From NCBI GenBank assembly GCA_023213395.1, contig CM041465.1, positions 248,255,741 through 248,319,740 on the forward strand: a DNA stretch of 64,000 nucleotides, given 5' to 3'. Below the pieces are notes generated by a model. The model ran no database searches, had not been told where the DNA came from, and saw only the letters and a program-made list of their open reading frames with translations. The stretch comes from Cycas panzhihuaensis (lineage: Eukaryota > Cycadophyta). This document shows positions 30,946-42,568 of this stretch, piece by piece; positions within the stretch are counted from its first letter, which is position 1, and the number at the start of each line of letters is the position of its first letter. Position numbers and translations under genes: made by a program.

Positions 30946-33688
30946 AGTCATCCTTTATAAATTATGTGTTGATCAACTGAATCTTGCATCCCAAAGAAGT
31001 CGTTCGTGTCTTTGTATTTAGCATCTACCCTTACATTTATTTTTACCCTATTCTCCCCTCATTCATATCATGTGCTCCCTCATTTATACTGCCCATTTGC
31101 GTTATTTGGCTGCTTTTGTATTATGCAAGCAACAAACAAAAAGTGTTTTTTACATTGAATAAAGTGTTGAAAGAAAAGAGACAAATAACTTTAAGTCCAA
31201 ACAGGCTCTAACCTAACACAAAACTGCTTGTTATGGTAAGAGACCAAGATGGTGCATCCTCACACCTAGTGAAGCATAAATTGTGCATCCCCCTCACATA
31301 GGATGAAAAAAACTAGAAAAAAAAAGTTATACTTTACACATTTGCTAGTGCTATGGCCTCACCGAGGTTGGTTAAGGAACGAGGTGCTTACAACCTAACA
31401 CATGCATTGTAATTGTGACTAAATAGTATACATTGCAATTGCGACCAAGCAACATATGCTCTACAACCCTGCCTAAATAGGATATGCCCTACAACTATGA
31501 CTGAATAGTATATAGTGTGATTGCAATCAAACAACATATGCTCTGTAATTGCGGCCAAACAACATGTGCTTTATGACTACGATAGAATAGCATACAATGC
31601 AACTAGCTAGTTATGCTACACCAGAATCAAACAACATTGATTGGGTCCAACTAGTTATGTTAGTGTCTTGATGAGCTCAGTGTCGCAAAGCCCATCAAAG
31701 TAGGCGCCATCCAAAATTGGAAGTGGTATATGTTTAAATTACACTCTTGAGGGTAAGATAGTGACTCTATCCACAATAACTAAGGGATTCTATTATGGCA
31801 AAATTAAGGATGGTGACTCGAGCACAATAATCTCTACTCTGATTTTGCTTGCCATATTATAGAAAATGTATAGAGGACCACGATGATGAGCTCAATCGAG
31901 ATGGAACCCTTGATGCAAATTATGACTCTAAAGGGGGATACGTCAATGTATTCATGATGAACTAGTTGTAAGGTGCTTATGAAGCAAACAAATGTGAATG
32001 CTAACACACGAAAAAGATATATGATCAAGATAATTGTCTCTCTCTTTGGGATACATTTTGGGAACTAAGACTAAAAGAGTATGCATTAGTACACAATAGA
32101 AGCAAGGAGTTATTGTTGTGTTGGGAGAAGCAATTTGTAATTACAATAGTTTTGTTTGCCAATAGGGGGTGAGTTGATAAGGTGGAAAGCAAAGTAGAAG
32201 TATTGGAAGTCCTACAACCTAAATATGAAATAAAGCATTGAGTAAATAATCCAATACTAGAGGAAAGCATTGTAGAAAAGATTTTGCGATATTTAACTAA
32301 CATTACGAGGAAGTCACTTGGGATGAAACCAACTTTATAGAAATAAATTTCCTACCAATCTAAAAATAAGGAAGTACAAAAAAACCTCTAACTATGAAAA
32401 CTATCATGAGATATTATAATATGATTCTTTCTTAATCATGTGAGGATGGGCAAAGACCAAAGCCACACCTTGAAGAAGTTGCTAACAAATGGGAAAAGCA
32501 TAACATAAACAAATAAGAAGAGATTACAGAAATGCAAAGCAAGAGTTAGATGGTCCATAGGAAGTCAAAGTAATCTCTACATGATATGGACAAAAGCACA
32601 ATATTCAATGACAAACTTGAGAAGGGAAACTAAGTTGCTAGAAACATGAGAACTCCAAAATAGAAACATAAATGAGGAGATGCTAATTTCAAAGAAGTTT
32701 GGAAATGCAAAAATATCAATTAGGGTTTTCAAAATATCTCTCTATCTATATATATAATCATATGTATATAATTCAAAACACATACACAAACATTATAGCT
32801 ATGGAACACAAAAAAAAAAAAAATTGATCACTAAGTTTATTAGTTTTTCAAAGCTTTACATGGTAATTAGTGTTATTAGTGGGTGGGGTCTACCTAGCAT
32901 GTAGGTCCCACTCATGGAAAATTTTGGGTAGACATGTTTGAAAACATGCTTTCCAATAGGAAATGCCCATAAAATGTTTTCTAGGAAACAAAAAGCATCC
33001 CATAAAAATTTTTGAAAGATTTTCTCATAGTTTTTGTGGCATTTCCAAGTTTAAGTGCTTTTGGAGTTTCAAAAGCATGGAATCATCAAGGAAAATAGAG
33101 TTTCCAGTAACATAGTAGGGGAATATTGAGCAATACAATGATAAATGTATTGTGGAAGGAAGGCAGAAGTGAAAACAACAATGGCCATGGCATGTAATAA
33201 GATTATGGCTTAGAAAAATGGGTTGATAAAAGGAAGTCCAATAATAAGGTGTTGTCATACCAAACCATGTTCTACCAAATGAAGTCGGCAACCCAAATAT
33301 GTCATATGTTACAATCGTCAATGTACGTTAACAATGGATGGTTAATTGAGGTTAACAAAGTCAATTATATTGACAACTACAAAAAGAATTCAGAAAACTC
33401 GAAAAAATAACCTAACATAGCAAGACATTATAACAAACAAATTGGCAAAGGGCGATGCAACATGAGGAAGAGAAAACTAAATAAAATCACTATTGGATGA
33501 AATAAATACAAATTGAAAACTAAAAAATGCCAAATGAGAGGGAGATGCTACAAATAAGAAGAATGTGATACTCTAATAGATATGTGGTGGTGTTAAACAC
33601 GTACAAATTACTAATTGGTCTAATAAGCTAGCAGAGCTAAAGGGGAAGCTACAACATTTGAAAGTGTTCTTGCTTGGTAGGGCGTAGA
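30946..33688. other. Unassigned AT-rich stretch
   Basis: No gene or element is identifiable apart from the degenerate minisatellite at 31405-31602. A weak inverted repeat (GTGGGGTCTAC / GTAGGTCCCAC) lies at 32883-32915. Confidence 0.4.
31405..31602. repeat. Degenerate 26-28 bp minisatellite
   Basis: About seven imperfect units, each built as a C/T-A-A-TTG-G-AC core followed by AATA or AACA and ending ATATGC or similar. Examples are ATTGCAATTGCGACCAAGCA and CTGTAATTGCGGCCAAACA. Units alternate between an AATAGTATA type and an AACATATGC type, suggesting a dimeric repeat of about 54 bp. Confidence 0.7.
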
Positions 33689-33693
33689 GGATC
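33689..33693. other. Candidate target-site duplication of copia E
   Basis: GGATC before the 5' LTR; AGATC follows the 3' LTR at 41258-41262. Four of five bases agree. Confidence 0.6.
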
Positions 33694-33991
33694 TGAAAGG
33701 GGTTAATGTCACAAGGTCATTACATTAGTTGATTATTTCTAAAAAGAGTCTTAAGTGAACTTTAAATTAGATCACTTAAGTGAAATGCACTTTCATGTGC
33801 ATTATGTGTAATTTCATTTTACCTAACTCTAATGCTTCCTCTCTCAATATAAAAGTAAAAGCTCAAAGGAGGAGGCTCATTCTTATCTCCCCATTTTGTG
33901 AGAGCTTTTCTCTTTCTCTCAAGTCTCTCTTGCTCAAATGTTTGCCTTTGTGTTTAGTGCATGGAGATGAAGGATAAATCCACTCTTTTCA
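33694..33991 (+). repeat. 5' LTR of copia E (298 bp)
   Basis: TGAAAGGGGTTAATG to CTCTTTTCA. It is nearly identical to 40964-41257, with scattered substitutions and one short length difference in a CTTTCTCTC region. CAATATAAAAGT is the likely TATA box. Confidence 0.95.
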
Positions 33992-33993
33992 TG

Positions 33994-34005
33994 TGGTATC
34001 AGAGC
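33994..34005 (+). other. Primer-binding site of copia E
   Basis: TGGTATCAGAGC, an exact tRNA-Met type site two bases after the LTR. Confidence 0.9.
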
Positions 34006-35984
34006 TTGTTTTCTTCATATTCCTCACTTGCACTTGCAATGGAGCCATCACTTCCTTCTCCCCCATAATCTATGTGGTGAAGGAGATTGTGAAAGTGGAT
34101 TTAGAATTATTTTCAAGTTTTTATCATAGCATATTTAGTATTGTTTGCTTTCCCTTTCTCTTTTGCAAGTTTGGAAGCACAATATAAGAAGTTGTAAGGC
34201 CCAAGGATTCCAATCCTTTGGTGACCATTTATGCTATCTCATTCTTCCTTTCTTTCCCCTCTTTTTATCCATTTAATAAGGGGAAATGCTATCAAAACTT
34301 TTCCAGCTTTTAGAAGAATGATTGTAAGGGTAGGTTCTACCCAATTTTTTTTACGAATTTGGAGCCATTTAAAATATCCATCATTGTATGCTCTCACCTT
34401 GCCCATATTGGAACCCTGGTGATAAAAAACTAATGGAAATTTCATATGGTATCATGTGTTAATGAGATATTAGCAAGCTGAAATTTTTGCAGAAATAAAA
34501 TTTACTTGTTGAACTTCATAGGTCTGCAAAATCTTCTACAGAGCCCCAATTGTCTTGATTCCAATTGTCAAAGATGAGGCTCTGAGCCTACTTTCCAGCA
34601 CAAAAACCGACACCTAATTTTGATGTCGTATGAGAAAGTTATTGCTATTTTAGTGAACAGCAGTTATTTTTAATAAGAATTCTGAAAAAATATATTCTTC
34701 TAACTTTGCGAAACTGCCAAAAATTTTCCAAAACTCATTTGGACCTAATTCCACTTCTTGAAGATGATGCTCTGAGTCTAGTTTGCAGCATTTCGTTATC
34801 GTGGGAGAAAGTTATTGATGATTTAATGAAGACTACCTTTTTTTGTATTTTAAAAAAAAAATGAAGAAACTTTCTTCCTTCTTTTTATAAGGCTTAAAAG
34901 CCCATTGTCAAAGTGAATAAAAAACACTTAGATCATAACAATATCCGGTGTCCTCACTCATTTATTAGCATTACATTTTAGCATTCCAAAATCACTTCAA
35001 GCAAGCACTATAAAGACACTCCAAGCAAGCACTCCAAATAAGCATTCTGTTTTTAGTTAAATGTACGTTTGATGCAATTCGATAATATTTTCACTCTTCC
35101 TAAAAGGAATGCATCACGTACGCTATTTTCCGCCATCTTGTGCTTGTTCACACACTCGCCAAGGTTGAGATACCCTGGTTGGCAGAATGCCATGCCATAA
35201 AGGAAGTGTGGGTTTCAAGTTGGGACTGGACTAAACCGGAATATTGGTGAAGTTTGGCTAGCCATACCATCGTACCTCAATCATTCTGATAACCAACCAA
35301 GAAAACTGAAACTTTAATACAAGATTAAAATATACCCAATCCAATATCCATCATAGCCATGGGTATGCACGTACCACTCTTTAGAGGAGGTATATAGCTA
35401 CTCATTGGTGAACTGGATGAGGATTGGGAGTACCTGGGCTTCGTTGTGACTTAGATTTCATCACCAAGCACAATTGTCGGTATCGCGGTTGAAGGCCAAC
35501 TTAATTCTACTAGAAGTCTAGCCATCACTTCAACAATCTCAACTACATGTTGGACACAAGTTAGAAGTTATTAGTTTGATTACGCATCCTACATTTGAGT
35601 TTCACCCAATGATGTCAGCTTCCACATTGGCCTACAATCTTATACATTGATCACTTACTTATTTGTAAAAAGTGATCCATAGTATAATCACAATCATAGT
35701 ACTTCTCATATTCTTGCTACGTCAGGTTAATATTTGCCACAAGTGTTAGTGGCCAATTTTCATCATAGTGCTTCTCATATTCCTACTACATCAAGTTAAT
35801 ATTTATCACAAGTGTTGGTGACTTTTCTCTAAGTTGCTCCTTTCATCTTTGAGTAACCATTTTCACTTATTCTTCCTTCTGCTACACTACTCCATTGCAT
35901 CTCCCATTTGTAAATAGTGATTGGTCATTTATTGCCATCACTTTTATAGTCCCTTGTTCATTTCTTCCTTTCTTAAAAGACACC
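34006..35984 (+). other. Long leader of copia E
   Basis: About 2 kb without a credible coding frame. It contains an old internal duplication: AAGATGAGGCTCTGAGCCTA near 34570-34600 and AAGATGATGCTCTGAGTCTA near 34760-34790, each followed by a GAGAAAGTTATTG block. A further direct repeat (CTTCTCATATTC-TACTACATCA-GTTAATATTT) lies near 35700-35815. Confidence 0.65.
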
Positions 35985-36960
35985 ATGTCTTCACAGTTCA
36001 AGCAAAATGCGAATTGCATTCTAAAAGGGAAAGAAAATTGGGACATGTGGTTTACTGGTGTCAGAAATGCTACAAAGTGTGAAGGTCTGTGGAGAGATCA
36101 CTTGCAACCTACACCATCTATTGCAACTACAGCTACCCCAGCTGCTTCTGGAGGAGGTGCTCCAACTGCTCCCATTGAAGCTACAGCTAAACGCCAGTGG
36201 AAACTTGATGATGATAAAATCCGTATAGGGATTCTTCTTGTCACTAATTATTCCCTGCATAATCTCATTGATGAAGATATACATGATACAGCATGGAAAG
36301 TTTTTGAAGTTCTTAAGAAGAACTTTGACACTAAATTAGACTTAGAATTTGTTCACTTAGTGTTGAAGATGAACAAATTGAAAATGCAGAAAGGACACGC
36401 AAGTGAGACAATCAATCTCCTTCGTCCAACCAAGCAAGCCATTGATAAAGATTTTAAAACTCAATGTATTACATGGGCTTTCTTGATTCAGTCATGTCTC
36501 CATATCCCAGATTACAAAAATCTATTGGGAAGTCTTCAATCTAGTGGCACTTTGAAGACCCTAAACTTTGAGGCTCTTTGGCGATAAGTTCATTGAATTT
36601 GATAAGACCTTTGATACCAACTTTGCCACTATATCAGATCCAGTTGATGCTGCTTTTGAAGTAGAAGAAGATCTTTGTTATACCAAAAATCAAGGTCAAT
36701 ACTCTCACAGAGGTGGTAATTCCCGTGGAAGAGGAAGAGGTAGACAACAAGGACAACGTCCTCTTGGTCAATAGGCTCCTCAACTCCAACAAAAATAGTC
36801 TCAAGGCCAAGGCCAAAATAATCAACCTAGACCTAGATCTAGTAATCAAGGACAATCCAACCAGCACAATACTTCCAATGGGACTGGAAATCAAACAATT
36901 GTGTGCCAAAGGTGTAATATAAAAGGACATTATGCCAAAAATTGCAGAACTGCCACAAAC
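35985..36960 (+). pseudogene. Gag of copia E
   Basis: Starts at the ATG after ACACC (MSSQFKQNANCILKGKENW). The start matches copia gags, and the Trp and LDDDKIRIGILLVTN segments fit the UBN2-type fold. The frame is open to 36587. It then shifts, continuing with DKTFDTNFATISDP, a Gly/Arg/Gln-rich RNA-binding region (SRGRGRGRQQ) and the zinc knuckle CQRCNIKGHYAKNC at 36904-36945, a full CX2CX4HX4C. Two stops fall in the Gln-rich part. Confidence 0.88.
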
Positions 36961-37640
36961 AAACTACTAAGCTATCAACAGTGCCATGGTGCACATAATG
37001 TTGATAATACTTCTTTTGAAGATGCTTTTGGTGGAACGCAATTTGCTCATGCACACCTTCAAAGAATTGGGACCACTTCATCAAATGTTATTGATAGATC
37101 CACTAAGTATATTGAGGCTCATTGTGGCTATGCTTATTCACTTTGGCCTTCACCGCTTGGAGTTGCAAATAGTTCCATCTCAAATACTTCATCTTGGATC
37201 ATGGATATTAGAGCAACACAACACATGACTTATCATCGCCAATTCTTTCAGGATTTTGACTATGAAGTTTGTAGTGTTGTACAGAGGGCTGACAAATCAT
37301 CTCAGCTAGTCGAAGGACTTGGAACTGTTTGCCTGAAACTCCCAGACCTTTTAGATGTTACCCTTGTTGATGTTTTATATATTCCTGCTTTGAAGCAGAA
37401 CCTACTCTCCCTGTCCACCCTTGTCTCTCATGGATTTGATCTGAGTGTAACTGCAAATAATCAAACTCTCTGTGTCATTCACCCTCTTTCAAATGCTGTG
37501 GTTATGACCGGAATTCTTAATAGCAACTTTTTCGCCAAACTGGCTCTCCATCCTCTGAAGCCAACCATGTTGATGATGACTCTGCTTTTACCACAACCCT
37601 GGCTCCTCAAAAGTTATCCCAAGTAGCCCTATGGCATGCT
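36961..37640 (+). pseudogene. Protease of copia E
   Basis: In the open frame 36901-37626 after the zinc knuckle. SWIMDIRATQHMTYH (about 37195-37240) is the active-site box, with DIR where DSG is expected, so it should be inactive. LPDLLDVTLVDVLYIPALKQ and NLLSLSTLVSHGFDL are the conserved C-terminal protease part. Confidence 0.85.
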
Positions 37641-38460
37641 CGTATGGGCCATATCAAAATTGATCGTTTAAGAGAACTACATGCCATTCTTCCCGGTATG
37701 CCTAGGCTCTCCTCTAAGCCCTTCAAATGCAAAGCATGTATCATTGCCAAATCTCATAGACAACCCTTTCCTCGTAGTCAGTGGAAATCTAGCCAACCTT
37801 TGCAGCTTATAACTCAGATATATACGGTCCTATGCCCATCCCTTCTCTCAAACAAAAGTGGTACTATATTACTTTCATTGATGATTTTACCAAGAAAGTA
37901 TGGGTTGCTTTTCTTGCAAAGAAAGATGAAGCTTTTTCTATGTTTCAAGCTTTCAAGGCTCGTGTGGAAAATGAATCTAGATTCAAAATCAAAATACTCA
38001 AGTCTGATAATGGTGGCGAGTACACGTCCAATGAGTTTGAATCGTACCTACGTCAACATGGAATCAAACATCAGACCACTGTTGCAGGTACACCCCAGCA
38101 AAATGGAGTTGTCGAGCGCATGAACAGGACCATCATGAACATGGCTCGTGCTATGCTGGTATATAAGAATGTCCCTGTGTATCTTTAGGCTGAGGCTATC
38201 TAGACTGCCGTGTATTGCATCAACATTGTTAGTCCCTCCAAGCTCAGCCCCTTTCCACATGAAATGTGGTATGGACAAACCCCCTCTATCTCCCACTTCA
38301 AAATTTTTGGATCTACTTGTTATGCTCACATTTTGGAGGAACACAGAAACAAGCTCTAAGATAGAGCCCTCAAAGGCATCTTTGTTGGATACCCTATAAA
38401 CAAAAAGGGGTACAAGGTTTTCATACCTTCATAGCACAAAATCATCATCACTAGAGATGT
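37626..38460 (+). pseudogene. Integrase of copia E
   Basis: Pre-integrase LWHARMGHIKIDRL with the His pair and FKCKACIIAKSHRQPF with the Cys pair. The frame 37832-38188 contains the core: YITFIDDFTKKVWVAFL (Asp), ILKSDNGGEYTSNEF (Asp) and GTPQQNGVVERMNRT (Glu), so the catalytic triad is complete. Stops follow in PVYL-AEAI-TAVYCINIV. The end, GIFVGYPINKKGYKVF and ITRDVTFV, is typical of the post-core region. Confidence 0.9.
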
Positions 38461-38990
38461 TACCTTTGTGAAGACTGAAGATCAAGTACTTAGACTCGAC
38501 TCTAAGACGCCTTCATACCGATTTAATGATGCTACTGAATTTAATGTTCAGATTCCAAAATTTAGGGGGGGAGATGCTCAACAGTTGCTCAAAATCTTGA
38601 AATCTAATAATAGAGCCCCAGAGGATACAAGTTGTGACTCCCAGCCAATGTGTACACATCCAACACCATCATTTGCGAACATCCAAGTTGACAAAGGCAA
38701 AGCCATAGCAGAAAGATCATCTTCTCCAACATCTATGGCTAGCCCATCTTCTCCAGCATCGTCAACTTCCTCTGTGCCAAACATTTCACATGATCCTTTT
38801 CAGGATCAAAACAAAGACCAAGAGGCTATGGAAATAAAAACCTCATTCCCAACTCGAGGTTTTCGTGAATCCTACCAGCTATATAAGAACATGTGACCAA
38901 ATGAGGTAGGAAAAACTCGCACTAGAAGTGCCTATAAAGCAAGGATACATGAATCACTTTCCGTTGAACTTGAAGCACAAGAACTACACC
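38461..38990 (+). pseudogene. INT-RT linker of copia E
   Basis: Ser/Pro-rich, low-complexity frame 38468-38896 (SSSPTSMASPSSPASSTSS), followed after a stop by TRTRSAYKARIHE. Such variable linkers separate integrase and RT in copia polyproteins. No domain is expected. Confidence 0.75.
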
Positions 38991-38999
38991 TTGTTCTTA

Positions 39000-39740
39000 A
39001 TGAAGAGCCCCTAATGTACCAAGAAGTTGTAAATCACGCAGCTTGGAGAAATGTCATGAATGAAGAGTACCAATCTCTTATCAAGAACAGTACATGGGAG
39101 CTTGTTGATCTACCACTTGGAAGAAAGGCAGTTCAAAATAAATGGGTGTTCGAAAACAAGTACAAATCAGATAGCACCCTAGAAAAACACAAGACGAGGT
39201 TGGTAGCAAAAGGATTCATGCAAAGGGAAGGCATCGACTACATTGAAATCTTTGCTCCTACAACCAAGTAGCCTACAATCAGAACTCTTATAGCCTTAAT
39301 TGCTAAATAGGGTTGGAAAATCCACCAACTCGATATTAAGATTGCATTTCTCAATGGGGACTTCAAAGAAGAAATTTACATGGCTCAGTCAAAAGAATAC
39401 AAGATTGTCGGTCAAGAGCATAAGGTTTGCAAGCTCAAAAAGTCCTTGTACGGCCTAAAACAAGCCCTCGTGCTTGGTTTACCAAGTTGTCTGAAAGAAT
39501 GAAGCAACTTGGATATGAGGTTTATGACTATCAAGATATTGATGCAACATTATTCATCAAGCGCCAAAATGATAAAGTCACTTACCTCTTAATCCTTGTG
39601 GATGATATGTTAATAACGGGGAATAGTGAACAGGTAATCAGCCAGTTGAAGAAGCACCTTACTAAAACTTTTGAATTGTCTAACCTCGGATTGATGAAAT
39701 ATTACTTGGGAATTGAAGTAACTTAAAAGAATGGCAAAAT
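39000..39740 (+). pseudogene. Reverse transcriptase of copia E
   Basis: EEPLMYQEVVNHAAWRNVMNEE, NSTWELVDLPLGRKAVQNKW and RLVAKGFMQREGIDY open the domain (39014-39271), closed by a TAG. After it come KIHQLDIKIAFLNGD (catalytic Asp kept), KKSLYGLKQ and a frameshift near 39466. The frame 39427-39726 then has AWFTKLSERMKQLGYEVYD, YLLILVDDMLITGNSEQV (VDD box intact) and LGLMKYYLGIEV. Confidence 0.9.
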
Positions 39741-40510
39741 CTTTCTTTTCCAAGAAAGAGATATCAACGATCTTCTGACAAAGTTTCAATTGGAAGGTGC
39801 TCGACCAGTGGATACACCTATGAAACCTAATATTGAAGTCTCAGTTGATGGTGACACTAGGGAGGCAGATGCAACACTCTACAGAGAACTTGTAGGTAGT
39901 CACATCTATACAAGGCTAGATATTGCACACTCTGTCAACATTCTTGTAAGGTTCATGACAAATCCTAAGCAGAATCACTGGCAAGCTGCAATACGAGTGT
40001 TGAAGTACCTGAAGACGACCAACAAATATGGTCTGTTGTATAAACCTAATGTAGAATTTAAACTTTATGCATACACAAACTCAGACTTTGCCGAAGATAA
40101 AGACACAGGAAGATCTACGTCAGGATACGTTAACATTTCTTGGAACAACACCAATATCATGGAGATCCAGACAACAGAAGATAGTTGCAGACTCAACTGC
40201 TGAAGTTGAATACATTGTTGCTTCTGAGACAAGCAAGGAGGTGATATGGCTTAGAAAATTGTTGAACACATTAAATGCCACCCAAATAAGTTCTACTAGC
40301 TTACATGTAGATAATCAATCTATAATCCAAATGGCTAAAAATCCTGTATTTCATGATCGTACCAAACATATAAGTATGAAAGTCGACAAGATTAGAGAAC
40401 TAGTTCATGATGGCACAATTCAACTAGAGTACTGCCCCACAATAGATCAACTGGCCGATATCTTCACCAAACCACTGAAGAGGGTGAAGTTTGAACAGTT
40501 CCAAAAGTAA
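39741..40510 (+). pseudogene. RT thumb and RNase H of copia E
   Basis: Frame 39790-40203 (GARPVDTPMKPN, YRELVGSHIYTRLDIAHSV, NHWQAAIRVLKYLKTT, YAYTNSDFAEDKDTGRSTS) shifts into 40067-40510 (DSTAEVEYIVASETSKEVIWLR, LHVDNQSIIQMAKNPVFHDRTKHI, LADIFTKPLKRVKFEQFQ). These are the copia RNase H landmarks, with the catalytic Asp (TNSD), Glu (AEVEY) and Asp (HVDN) positions all present. Confidence 0.9.
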
Positions 40511-40578
40511 CTCGGCCTTAGAGCCTCCATCTCTAACTAATTGAAGGAAATGACAATAGGACCATCATACTCTGTCTC

Positions 40579-40720
40579 ATTTGTGAAAACCCCTTGTGGG
40601 CGCGAAGGACAAGAGTAAGCCTCTGCTCTATTCCATTCGTGAAAACCCCTTGTGGGCGCAAAAGAATAAGGGTTGTATCATTTTGGAAAATCAGAACCTG
40701 TGAAAACCCGAAAGGGCATG
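40579..40720 (+). repeat. Short direct repeats in the 3' UTR of copia E
   Basis: GTGAAAACCCCTTGTGGGCGC occurs at about 40583-40603 and again at 40639-40659, and a third shortened copy, GTGAAAACCCGAAAGGGC, at about 40700-40717. The copies are spaced about 56-60 bp. The third forms its own CCCGAAAGGG hairpin. Confidence 0.8.
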
Positions 40721-40952
40721 GGGGATGACCAAATGGTATATGAAGACTCAATAGATTTTAGCTACAAAATTCATTGTACTAATTGGCTATTTAACTTCAT
40801 TTAAAAAGCCGCCTGAACCAGGTTAGTAGATTAGAAAATCTGTGGGTTTTCTTCCCCACGAGGGTTTTCCACAAAAGTGTTTGCTTTGTAAGAGGCTCAA
40901 ATGAAGACCTCATAAGATAGAATAAAATAGGATGAAATGACCTTCTACCATT

Positions 40953-40963
40953 AAGGGGGAGAT
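40953..40963 (+). other. Polypurine tract of copia E
   Basis: AAGGGGGAGAT directly before the 3' LTR start TGAAAGGGG. Confidence 0.85.
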
Positions 40964-41257
40964 TGAAAGGGGTTAATGTCACAAGGTCATTAGATCAGTT
41001 GATTATTTCTAAAAAGGGCCTTAAGTGAACTTTAAATTAGATCACTTAAGTGAAATGCACTTTCATATGCATTATGTGTAATTTCATTTCACCTAACTCT
41101 AATGCTCCCTCTCTCAATATAAAAGTAAAAGCTCAATGGAGGAGGCTCATTCTTACCTCCCCATTTTGTGAGAGCTTCTTTTTCTTATGTCTCTCTTACT
41201 CAAATGTTTGCCTTTGTGTTTAGTGCATGGAGATGAAGGATAGATCCGCTCTTTTCA
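40964..41257 (+). repeat. 3' LTR of copia E (294 bp)
   Basis: Second copy of the LTR at 33694-33991, ending CTCTTTTCA, followed by AGATC. Confidence 0.95.
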
Positions 41258-42512
41258 AGATCTACAATAAAAAATTCACTAGAATCCCTCTTTCAAACCT
41301 TCTACATCAAAACATTGAGCAGGGACACTCAACACCATACTTCCTAAAAAGGCATACACTAGAAATAGTAAGTCATCCAAAAACCAACAAGATTTAGTGA
41401 CTATAATATAAGGGATAGATAAAAGAGGTCAACTAGCATCAAGTTTTTGAGGCATCACAAAGGTAGTCATGGCTAATTTTGAAGAAACTGGCTTGCATCA
41501 TGATGCAATTATGATTGTACAAGAGGTAATTGTGCCCATTTTGAATGTGGCCTTGCCTAAGCAAAGAGGTAACCGTGACTATTGCCAAGGCAATAACACT
41601 AGACAAAGAAGGAATCGTGTGTAGGGAGCAATTAGTCATTTGTAGTTATCTTATTATTTGTCATTGTTAAAAGCTCTATGGCATTAAAGTCACCAATTAA
41701 TGAAGAGCTGTGAGTCTTATATGAAGAGTCATTGTCGATGGGATATGCCAAAGGGATGACAGTATACAAAGAAGCCATTCAGTTGTCGAAATAATGGACC
41801 CATTCATCAATCAAGAATCAATCCATCAATTTTCATCAACTTTATATATTATGTTCTAAATGATTATGTAACAAGTCATGAAGTTTGATGTCCAGTCCAT
41901 GAAGTTTGATGTCCAATCCTATTAAGGGTCATATATTGTGCCTTCATGTGGGTTACACTATGGGAAGAGCATAGTATTAGTTCACATGGCATTTGATAAA
42001 AGAAGAACATGTTGAGGAAGATTTAAGCAATGGTTCTTGTACTCAATGTAAGAATGTCTTTCACAACATACACCCCTATGCTGGAATATTTGTGTACTAT
42101 AGAATTAGCATTCAAGAAGCCTTGTTAGAGAACACAATGCTTACACAAGTCAATCAACAAATAAAAATAGTACAACATATTAATATGATGTGTTCTAAGT
42201 AAAATGTAAGAAAAGGAAACGATGTACTTTGGTAAGTTTCCCAATATATGCACCCAATGTAAGGCTACCAAAGTAGGGATGGGTATAGGTCCTATTGGCC
42301 CAACCCTAATTGGTTTTGTGCCTAATTAAGGCCGAAAAAAATCAACAAGGTGGGTTCTACACAAACTCAAGACAACCCTAATCATGCTCAAGACCAATCA
42401 ATTGGACCTAGTTCGACTGTGTTCAACCTAGAAACAATCCTATTGGATCTAGGACAACCTTGACTAGCCTATGCCCAAGTGCTATGAAAACACCCTTGGA
42501 TGCACTATAATA

Positions 42513-42514
<2 letters not shown>

Positions 42515-42566
<52 letters not shown>
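42515..42566. repeat. (TA)n microsatellite, about 26 units
   Basis: Uninterrupted TA dinucleotide run. The open frame through it on the minus strand (poly Ile-Tyr) is an artefact. Confidence 0.97.

Positions 42567-42568
<2 letters not shown>

Larger units (their letters stand above)
33694..41257 (+). mobile_element. Copia LTR retrotransposon E, near full length
   Basis: Plus-strand Ty1/copia of 7.56 kb with LTRs 33694-33991 and 40964-41257, an exact primer site, a 2-kb leader, gag, protease, integrase, RT, RNase H and polypurine tract, all in copia order. Target duplications agree at four of five bases. It has at least eight stops or frameshifts but no large deletion, making it the most complete copia in the window. 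Confidence 0.95.

Noticed and set aside
33994-34005. TGGTATCAGAGC motifs as parts of tRNA genes
   Set aside because: They lie next to LTR ends and are primer-binding sites; no cloverleaf or promoter boxes surround them.
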